The notes below the pieces were generated by a model. It was not told the DNA's origin, searched no databases, and was given only the letters and a program-made list of their open reading frames with translations. Below, piece after piece: positions 33,179 to 39,134 of a DNA stretch of 39,134 bases. A program made the position numbers and the translations under genes. Numbering within the stretch: position 1 is the stretch's first letter; each line of letters begins with the position of its first letter. The DNA is from Kiritimatiellia bacterium (lineage in GTDB: Bacteria > Verrucomicrobiota > Kiritimatiellia > UBA8416 > JADHWI01). Location: positions 1 through 39,134 of the forward strand of contig JASLPY010000051.1 of NCBI GenBank assembly GCA_030744755.1, written 5' to 3'.

Positions 33179-35878
33179 CTATGCCTTCTGAATCCTGACT
33201 TTCACTACGTCAGAAAGACTTCCACCCGCATCAAGCATCTTCTTGTTTGGCCCGATGAGAGTGTTCATATTGGGAACCCCCAGATCCTTGGCAAAGGGAG
33301 TTATCCAGTGGCCGAACTGGCCGGTGAAAACTACGGTATCAGGTCTCACACCCTCACGCAGTACAGCCCGCGCTTCTACCTCGGCGTGTGAAGACTCTAT
33401 TGACATGATATCACCTTCCTCGAGCCCCATCTCCTGAGCAACGGTCTTGTTTATCAGGGCGCCCTTAAATCCCGGAACGTGTTTTGCGGCTTCCGCCATG
33501 AGCGGCATTCCCGCGTTGCTTCCCCATGCGTACTGCATGCTCCTGGTATTGATGAGCCAGAATTGGAAGTCGTCTGGATCAGCGCCGGCCATCTCGCATT
33601 CCATGTTCCACATCTCGGAGAAGTCTTCGCATTTTGGAAATGCCGCGTATTCCTCAAGTTGCTCGTCCCACCATTCCATGCCGTTTTCCTTTAACCTTCG
33701 GCCGAGCTGTTCTCCCACCCGTCGAATGTTCTCCTGGTACGGAATTTCATACCTGAGACCCCACCGGACCATGACCGGATGCAGGAAATGCCTGATCTCC
33801 GGATAGTTCACTGCGTAGAATCCATGCTCTTTGAACCAATCTAGGCCATGTTCATCACTACCTTCGGAGAGGGCGGCAGTTGAGGATTTGCAGAGGCGAT
33901 CCCATATTTCTTCCTTGGAATGCAGCGTAGCGGGATCCAATTCGTTATCCACATACTCGTTCTTGAGCCGCACGCCGCTGACAATGCCGGCGTTTATCGC
34001 GGCGTTATATTCTTCCAGGATGCCGAGCCGCTCGGCCATCTGCGTGGAAAAGTCGGTCAAGTCGATCGAGTTGACCACGGGATCCACGGCGGCCTGCCTG
34101 ATCGCAAAACCGTAGGAGCTCCAGAAGCATTCCGAATGGATGGATGGCCCTATGCGAAACAGCTGAAGTCCTTCGAGATCCGTATGATCGGGAAGGATCA
34201 GGTCCGCAAAATAGTTCGACTCGTCGATCGTGTATCCGATGCAGGCAAAGAACGGCAACGAGGCGAGTTTCTCTTCCATGACTTCGGGAAAGTACATTGA
34301 TAGGGCAGGATTGGCCCTGTACAGCAATGTGACGTCCGGCGCCGTCGTGCGGGGGAGTCCGCTCCATTCACTATTCATGGTCAGCCATCCCAGCGTCGTT
34401 GGACCGAGGAAGGGCGACCAGCCCGTATTGAGCACCAGTGGAAGAAGCTGTTCGAATCGTGTTCTTGACTGCGCCGAAGCCGGCCAGCTCGCCTTGTCCG
34501 TGGGGTTCAGGAAGTTCTTCATGAACCCGTCCTTGCCCGGCCAGACGCTCGACCACCGATCGTGATGAGGCCGGTTCATGCGTTGATCTGCACCTATGGT
34601 GGCGCCGGGCACTTCGAGTGCTCCGATCAGCATGGCAATGATCGTCCTGGCCCATGAAACCTGGTAACCGCCGGGCCCATTGTTCACCGTCTTTCCAAGG
34701 ATGATGGCTACAGGGCGATAAGGCAGGGTCTCACCGCAAAGCTCAATGGTCTCGCCGACATGAGCATGCTCAACTATTTCAGCGGCCAGGTTCCTGATAG
34801 TCTCAACTGAAACATCACAGATCTCTGCCGCCCATTCTGGAGTGTATTCCTCCATGAAGTCGAGCATGAGCTGGAAACTCGGTTTGCAACTGACTTCCTC
34901 ATGCTCCCACTCCTCGCCGTCGGCACCCACTTCAATTCCCGATACGACATACTCCCCTTCAAGGGCAGCGTCTTTCAGGTCAAGGGAGCTGTGTGTCCTG
35001 GGCATATTAGCCGCGGAGTCCCACACGAGAGGATCCTTGGTCTTCTTATCTCTGATAAACCAGCCTCGCGGACCCACAAGGTATGGGCTGCTTGTCCGCC
35101 TTTTGATAAACGGCAGGTCGCAGGACTTATTCCTGTCCATTTCCCTGGTCAGGATATGTATCAGCGCGTACATCAATGGCGCGTCCGTCTTGACCTTGAT
35201 CGGAATCCACTGATCGGAAGTGGTGGCGCTTGCCGAAAGATGCGGTTCGACCTGGATACGCTTGTAGCCACTTTCCCTTGCATGGGCATGCCGTCGGACG
35301 CCTGCCACTCCCCCGCTGGCATTCGTGTTGTGGCCAAAGGAGATTACGAGTTTCGCTCTTGGCGTGTCAGCGGCGCCTATGAAACATCTGTGCCAGTACT
35401 CGCAGAACAGGTGTTCTGAGTGGTAGCATTTTATTCCCTCGCCCGCACCGAGAGTGTAATCAATATTACCAATGGCGGAGAGTAAAGCAGGAAGGGTTCC
35501 CGAATATGCGGTCGGCGATGCAGCCTGCCCCATGATTACAGCCATTTTAGGGAATCCTGCATCATCCAGACCCCTTGCCTTCCCTATTTTGTCCGCAAGC
35601 AGCGTGAGCGCTTCATCCCATGAGATTTCCTTCCAACCGGGGTCTTCATCCCGTCCCTTCCTGGGGTTGGTTCTCAGCAGTGGCGCCTTGATCCTGTGCG
35701 GACTGTAGAGTTTTTGAATAAGGCCGTAAGCCTTGACGCAGATCTTCCCCTTTGCGGGGCTTATGTCTTCACAGGTCTCGTTTGGTTCCAGGCTGTGAAC
35801 GACACCATCCTCGACGACGGCCCTGAAAAGATCCGGCCCGTTGTAACACTGGTCGCAATATGTGGGTAGTTTCTTCAT
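33179..35878 (-). CDS. Molybdopterin oxidoreductase catalytic subunit
   Basis: An 899-residue DMSO-reductase-family protein. It opens THEN-type cluster motif YCDQCYNGPDLF with Cys8 and Cys11; the third classical cysteine position (C-x3 after Cys11) is Pro15, and Cys36 (PNETC) and Cys47 (KGKICVKAYGL) follow. The next motif LLRTNPRKGRDEDPGWKEIS leads into the pterin-binding core, and the last 130 residues form the dinucleotide-binding cap (FQFWLINTRSMQYAWGSNAG). There is no Tat signal, so the subunit may face the cytoplasm or be carried by a partner. The layout with FeS and NrfD-like subunits recalls PadBCD (phenylacetyl-CoA:acceptor oxidoreductase) and other complex iron-sulfur molybdoenzymes; the substrate is unknown. 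The start overlaps the stop of the MBL gene by 4 bases (ATGA). Confidence 0.88.
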   Translation of the reverse strand: MKKLPTYCDQCYNGPDLFRAVVEDGVVHSLEPNETCEDISPAKGKICVKAYGLIQKLYSPHRIKAPLLRTNPRKGRDEDPGWKEISWDEALTLLADKIGKARGLDDAGFPKMAVIMGQAASPTAYSGTLPALLSAIGNIDYTLGAGEGIKCYHSEHLFCEYWHRCFIGAADTPRAKLVISFGHNTNASGGVAGVRRHAHARESGYKRIQVEPHLSASATTSDQWIPIKVKTDAPLMYALIHILTREMDRNKSCDLPFIKRRTSSPYLVGPRGWFIRDKKTKDPLVWDSAANMPRTHSSLDLKDAALEGEYVVSGIEVGADGEEWEHEEVSCKPSFQLMLDFMEEYTPEWAAEICDVSVETIRNLAAEIVEHAHVGETIELCGETLPYRPVAIILGKTVNNGPGGYQVSWARTIIAMLIGALEVPGATIGADQRMNRPHHDRWSSVWPGKDGFMKNFLNPTDKASWPASAQSRTRFEQLLPLVLNTGWSPFLGPTTLGWLTMNSEWSGLPRTTAPDVTLLYRANPALSMYFPEVMEEKLASLPFFACIGYTIDESNYFADLILPDHTDLEGLQLFRIGPSIHSECFWSSYGFAIRQAAVDPVVNSIDLTDFSTQMAERLGILEEYNAAINAGIVSGVRLKNEYVDNELDPATLHSKEEIWDRLCKSSTAALSEGSDEHGLDWFKEHGFYAVNYPEIRHFLHPVMVRWGLRYEIPYQENIRRVGEQLGRRLKENGMEWWDEQLEEYAAFPKCEDFSEMWNMECEMAGADPDDFQFWLINTRSMQYAWGSNAGMPLMAEAAKHVPGFKGALINKTVAQEMGLEEGDIMSIESSHAEVEARAVLREGVRPDTVVFTGQFGHWITPFAKDLGVPNMNTLIGPNKKMLDAGGSLSDVVKVRIQKA

Positions 35879-36852
35879 CGTTTCGTAGCATCCAGCATTG
35901 CCTCGGTGTGAAAGCACCGGATATCCCTGGCATACTGAAGAATATCCGCCATGTATCCCATAAGGCCCACCTGGAGCATTATTGTGAGCCAGGTATCAGT
36001 CAGGAATTCCGGAGCTCTCTCTCCCGTTACTCCTGCATCTTTCAGAATCGATGCCCTCAGCTTCTCTATGACCTGGGAGAACTCCAGGCCCTGTGAAAAA
36101 AGTTCCTTAATTGTCTCGTACGTGTCTTTCACCGACTTGATGTTGCTTTCAACAAATGTCTCAATATCCAGGTCCGACTCTCCGTAGTGAGGGGTCATGA
36201 TATGCCTCACCTCCTGACCCTTGAACCGGCTGAGTTCGCTGATAATGAAATCAGTTCGGTAAACCGGAGGGCTTCCGGCAGGTACGGGCACGTGGTTAAG
36301 CTGGGGGTACTGCAGGCATGCCGTGTCGCCGGTGAAGAGACTTCCCGTCGATTTCTCCAGCAATGATATGTGATCGCCCGCATGGCCCGGCGTGCGAAAC
36401 ACGGTGAATTCCTTGTCGCCCAAATCTACGGTATCTCCATCCCCAACAGTTTCTATTCTCTCCCCCGGGATATCGATAGCTTCGCCGAGTTCACCCGCAA
36501 GGTCTGCCCCGAACACCATCCTGGACCCTCCAGTGATCTTGCCTGAGTTCTTGAGGTAGTACTCACCCCGCTTGTGCGTGACGATCCGGGCATTCTCTGC
36601 TTTCTGAAGAATCTGACCGGCTCCGCCGGAATGATCAACGTGCGTGTGGGTCAATAGCAGGTACTTGATTTGTGCCGGATCGACCCCGGCCTCTTCAATG
36701 CCGCTCAGAACAGTATCCGCTGAGCAAGGGAATCCAGGATCAATGAGAGCAACGCCACCACTGCCTTTTACCAGGTATGAGGAAATGAGCTCCTCGTGAC
36801 CAAGAGGCTTGGTATCTATGACAAATATGTCGCTCTCTGGGTTAAGAACCAT
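35875..36852 (-). CDS. Metallo-beta-lactamase-fold protein
   Basis: A 325-residue hydrolase-fold protein with motif HTHVDHSGG (His69, His71, Asp73, His74), further ligands His157 (PGHAGDH), Asp176 (LFTGD) and His222 (TPHYGE), giving a full two-metal MBL site. A helical extension of about 90 residues follows the fold (KSVKDTYETIKELFSQGLEF ... YARDIRCFHTEAM). There is no flavodoxin or rubredoxin part and no signal peptide. It is the first gene of the molybdoenzyme operon and is coupled to the catalytic subunit by a 4-base overlap. It could hydrolyse a thioester or lactone linked to the oxidoreductase substrate (inference). Start uncertain: ATG 36852 has AGGA 9 bases ahead, but GTG codons at 36906 and 36909 would add 18-19 residues. 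Confidence 0.85.
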   Translation of the reverse strand: MVLNPESDIFVIDTKPLGHEELISSYLVKGSGGVALIDPGFPCSADTVLSGIEEAGVDPAQIKYLLLTHTHVDHSGGAGQILQKAENARIVTHKRGEYYLKNSGKITGGSRMVFGADLAGELGEAIDIPGERIETVGDGDTVDLGDKEFTVFRTPGHAGDHISLLEKSTGSLFTGDTACLQYPQLNHVPVPAGSPPVYRTDFIISELSRFKGQEVRHIMTPHYGESDLDIETFVESNIKSVKDTYETIKELFSQGLEFSQVIEKLRASILKDAGVTGERAPEFLTDTWLTIMLQVGLMGYMADILQYARDIRCFHTEAMLDATKR

Positions 36853-37263
36853 GTCAGTGAATCCTGCTGGTAGGTAGAAAACCCTGACAGGAATTCCGCC
36901 CTTCACCACGCTTAACTTACCGTTCCTGTTTCTCGCCCTTTACTTGACCAAATCCATTAAATATCCGTTTCCTGCCGAGGTGCCACATAGTAGCACTGGC
37001 CCCCTGCGGTGACAAGGCTAATAAGGAGCGGATTTGCGCTGTGGCGCAGATTCGAGCTGTCAGTGGTCAGGTGTCAGGTGGGAAATTGCACCCAGGGCCT
37101 GCCTGCAGGAGAAAGAACGTGTACAATTCGCCGCAGGCGGTGGGGTCAATTCTGCGCTGCTATTCTTGTGTCTCCGCTGCGTTAGCCCCCATGCGCGAGG
37201 CACGTCCTTCGGCGGGAGGGACGCCGGCCTCGGCGTCCGACTGTCCAGCCTGTAGCGGTGGAC
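36853..37263. other. Intergenic with dispersed repeat words, no gene
   Basis: About 410 bp between the MBL gene and the small secreted protein gene. The plus strand has the motif GTCAGTGGTCAGGTGTCAGG (about 37059-37078) and a GC-rich part with the palindrome at 37219-37238. Open frames on the plus strand (about 37034-37343) are GC-biased and carry no protein features. No clear promoter for the MBL-molybdoenzyme operon was identified; a terminator for the gene ending at 37264 was not seen either. Confidence 0.55.
37219..37238. repeat. GC-rich palindrome, family B
   Basis: GGACGCCG-GCCT-CGGCGTCC is a perfect 8-bp stem with a GCCT loop. It has the same architecture as the palindrome at 14414-14433, with paired changes in the stem. 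It lies 26 bases past the stop of the minus-strand gene at 37264 but has no T-tract. Confidence 0.7.
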
Positions 37264-37689
37264 CTACTTCCCGCTCGTTTTCAGAACGGCGTCGAGATCT
37301 GCCAGAAGCTGCTCGTCTTTGTACTCGGGGTAGACTTCGATGAAGTTACGCAGTTGTCCCCGCAGACTCGACAGGTCGTCTGTTTTCTTCGCCGCGGCAG
37401 AGACGTTCTCCGAGATCGCCAGCAACGGGCAGATGTGTGAGTCACGGGGCCAGAGAACAGCGAACCTGTTTGAGGTCCGAATCTCCGCACCACGCGCACC
37501 TGCTGACGCCACGGGCAGCGAAACCGTATGCCCTTGAGGCCTGGCCTTGGCGGCTTTCACCTTAAGTCCCGTGAGGATCGCGGCCAGTTTCTCTTTCTGT
37601 GCCTTGTCGACTTTCGGTTCTCCAACACAGAACTCCATTGACTGGAGAGAGACGGTCAGTGTGATGGCAAGGATGATGAAACGTTTCAT
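37264..37689 (-). CDS. Small secreted protein, unknown function
   Basis: A 141-residue protein with signal peptide MKRFIILAITLTVSLQSMEF (cleavage near FCVGEP). ATG at 37689 has GGAGGAC about 6 bases ahead, a strong site. The mature part is helical at both ends (KVDKAQKEKLAAILTGLKVK, and DEQLLADLDAVLKTSGK at the C-terminus) with a beta-like middle (GAEIRTSNRFAVLWPRD). A lone Cys lies at about residue 21 and another in SHICPLLAI. It starts 11 bases after the stop of the transglutaminase-like gene and is likely co-transcribed with it. I do not recognise the family. Confidence 0.68.
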   Translation of the reverse strand: MKRFIILAITLTVSLQSMEFCVGEPKVDKAQKEKLAAILTGLKVKAAKARPQGHTVSLPVASAGARGAEIRTSNRFAVLWPRDSHICPLLAISENVSAAAKKTDDLSSLRGQLRNFIEVYPEYKDEQLLADLDAVLKTSGK

Positions 37690-37700
37690 GTCTTGTCCTC

Positions 37701-39005
37701 CTATTCGAGTAGTTGAGCAAGTTCCGGATGGCTACCGGCAAGTTCCGCATCGAGCTTCTTCGCCTCCGCGTAAGCTTTCCTGGCGGCCACGAGTTGGCCA
37801 TTCTTCAAATAAGAAAGCGCTAGGTTGATCTGAATGGCCGCGGTATGTTCGAGTTTATCCGCCTTCAGGTACCAATCCGTCGCGCGCTCGTAGTCATTCT
37901 GCATGAACGCGAGATTTCCGAGTACCTGGTGCGGCACCGTGCTTTTTGTATCCAGCTTCATTGCCCGGTCCGCGTACTCGTGGGCCACACCGAAGATGCC
38001 CACTTCACCGTAGGCCCGGGCCAGCAGAATAAGGAGGTTGACGTTGTCCGGATCGCGGACCAGCCACTCCTTATATACGGCCAGGCGTTTCTCGACTTGT
38101 TTGAGATTCAATGCTCCCGGTTCGCGTTTGAGCAGGATGCCCAGTGTGCTCTTGACGGGAACCGGAACTTCTTGATTGTGGGGCGGGAGGGAGACGGTCT
38201 TGTATTCCTTGCGCGCCTCGTTCAGGTCTATGAAGCCGATCTCGTCCGTCGCCCGGTACTTCGTAACCGTGTTGGCCGCCACGCGCCATGCCGTGATGAA
38301 AGGACCACCAAGAAGAACAGTCTCCACCGGGACAAATTGCTCTCCCTTGTATTCGAGAAGCAGGTCCTTGGAAAGGCCGAGAGAGTCCACTGCCTCATCC
38401 GCATTCTTCAGAGCAAAGGCGACAAAAATATGCCTCGGGGTAGTGACGAGGAGGGTGGGAATCCCCACGCCTTCGAGCAGCGAGGCGTAGAGAACGGAGA
38501 GATCATCACAATCACCGCTTTGCCGCATAAGCGTCTCGCGGGGGAACTGTACGGAATCGATGAGACCTTCTCCCGAGAACTTCGAGAAGTTGAAAGGCTG
38601 GGTAGGGTCCGGGGCATAGAAAATACCTACGCTCTGGACAGCGTCAAAGAGAGTCAACGCCTTGTAGAGATGCTCATCCATATCGGCCTGTATGGTCTCG
38701 CCTTCCGCGGTCTTGAGTGCCCTGCTGGAGAAGAGTTGTATGTCCGGATCGTTGGGCATTATGAAACATGAAATCATGCCTTGCTGCTTCCAGTCGATTG
38801 CGTTGCGTCCCATCAACTGGAAACCAACATTCCTGCTCAGTTTGGAGTCGGCGGCCCCGTTGTCGAATTGCACCTGTACCTGGCCCGCGATGCGCGTTGC
38901 TTCCACATATGTCAGGACGTCGCGATTCAAGGTTGCCCGGAGGTCTACTGTTATAGATGAAAACGGTTCCAGGGAAGGCACGGGCGTCTCGGTCGGGTTA
39001 TCCAT
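37701..39005 (-). CDS. Transglutaminase-like and TPR protein, N-terminus possibly incomplete
   Basis: A 434-residue protein. About 10-100 is a beta domain (SSITVDLRATLNRDVLTYVE ... QVQVQFDNG); about 105-260 holds a transglutaminase-like core with Cys166 in MRQSGDCDDLSVLYASLL and His192 in TTPRHIFVAF; about 295-430 holds TPR repeats (LLARAYGEVGIFGVAHEYAD, VLGNLAFMQNDYERATDWYL, NLALSYLKNGQLVAARKAYA). Proteins with this order usually carry an N-terminal signal or membrane part. Here the ATG at 39005 has no ribosome site of note and no signal peptide follows. The frame stays open upstream to a TAG at 39069-39071, reading FKGGKPTSPGKALFLAKAI. A frameshift or real N-terminal truncation near the window edge is possible. 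The catalytic core may act as a protease or amidase. Confidence 0.72.
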   Translation of the reverse strand: MDNPTETPVPSLEPFSSITVDLRATLNRDVLTYVEATRIAGQVQVQFDNGAADSKLSRNVGFQLMGRNAIDWKQQGMISCFIMPNDPDIQLFSSRALKTAEGETIQADMDEHLYKALTLFDAVQSVGIFYAPDPTQPFNFSKFSGEGLIDSVQFPRETLMRQSGDCDDLSVLYASLLEGVGIPTLLVTTPRHIFVAFALKNADEAVDSLGLSKDLLLEYKGEQFVPVETVLLGGPFITAWRVAANTVTKYRATDEIGFIDLNEARKEYKTVSLPPHNQEVPVPVKSTLGILLKREPGALNLKQVEKRLAVYKEWLVRDPDNVNLLILLARAYGEVGIFGVAHEYADRAMKLDTKSTVPHQVLGNLAFMQNDYERATDWYLKADKLEHTAAIQINLALSYLKNGQLVAARKAYAEAKKLDAELAGSHPELAQLLE

Positions 39006-39134
39006 GATCGCTTTCGCGAGAAAGAGGGCTTTTCCCGGGCTCGTAGGCTTTCCACCCTTGAATCCCCTCTAAGCCCTTTTGGAGGGGAAAGGCTCCTCCT
39101 CAATGCAATAATGCGTGGTTCGCGTTGCACGGGG
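39006..39134. other. Window end, hairpin and no gene
   Basis: This holds the possible N-terminal continuation of the transglutaminase-like gene to 39069 and a small inverted repeat (CCCCTC at 39064-39069 with GAGGGG at 39082-39087). No further gene can be supported before the window ends. Confidence 0.4.

Noticed and set aside
37845..38771. A 308-codon plus-strand frame over the transglutaminase/TPR gene
   Set aside because: It is opposite a protein with a Cys-His core and TPR repeats; the plus-strand translation has no protein character.
1..39134. Search by eye for tRNA, rRNA, riboswitch and intact insertion-sequence genes
   Set aside because: No cloverleaf with TTCRANNC-type arm, no rRNA stretch and no transposase with recognisable motif was found; faint or unusual RNA genes could still be missed.

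Overview
The window is about 39 kb of chromosomal DNA. It suggests a Gram-negative bacterium of the PVC superphylum, most likely Kiritimatiellota or a relative. Pointers are very long secreted proteins with LamG, calcium-type DxDxDG and NHL repeats, short pilins ending in a CPxxGTYAYNN / CTVxGH motif, an S1-type sulfatase, and intergenic spaces filled with dispersed palindromes and heptamer tandem repeats. This placement is inference; no rRNA or tRNA gene was seen that would settle it.

Layout. (1) 261-5897: one giant modular secreted protein. (2) 5898-6950: a gene-free, repeat-rich spacer. (3) 6951-23048: a long type IV pilus / type II secretion region holding a PilX-like protein with bactofilin-like repeats, PilW-like and PilV-like minor pilins, a GspG-like pseudopilin, a PAS/H-box protein without an ATPase domain, two tandem major-pilin-like genes, an NtrC-type sigma-54 response regulator, PilC, PilB, a TPR + MshEN-domain protein, GspB, GspA and a His-tailed TPR protein. 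(4) 23287-24845: an ABC-2 transporter (permease and ATPase). (5) 25158-31498: a sulfatase, a 944-residue secreted protein of unknown function and a probable alpha/alpha-toroid glycan-active protein. (6) 31560-36852: a membrane-bound iron-sulfur molybdoenzyme (NrfD-like anchor, four-cluster ferredoxin, molybdopterin subunit) translationally coupled to a metallo-beta-lactamase-fold protein. (7) 37264-39005: a small secreted protein and a transglutaminase-like/TPR protein, close to the window end.

How the genes work together. The pilus region looks like one regulon. At least four transcription units (both pilins, the PilV-PilW unit, the PilX-like gene) have upstream matches to the sigma-54 -24/-12 promoter with exact GG-N10-GC spacing, and a full sigma-54 activator with an intact GAFTGA loop is encoded among them. 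The regulator is close in type to PilR. The usual sensor kinase is not present; instead there is a two-PAS protein that stops just after an H-box-like helix. PilB, PilC and the MshEN protein would make the motor and inner-membrane platform. Secretin, PilMNO, PilT and prepilin peptidase genes are not in the window, so the machine must be completed elsewhere.

The sulfatase and its two co-directional secreted neighbours suggest breakdown of sulfated polysaccharide. The molybdoenzyme operon has the three-subunit plan of membrane-bound electron-transfer oxidoreductases, but its catalytic subunit has no Tat signal and has lost one classical cluster-binding cysteine.
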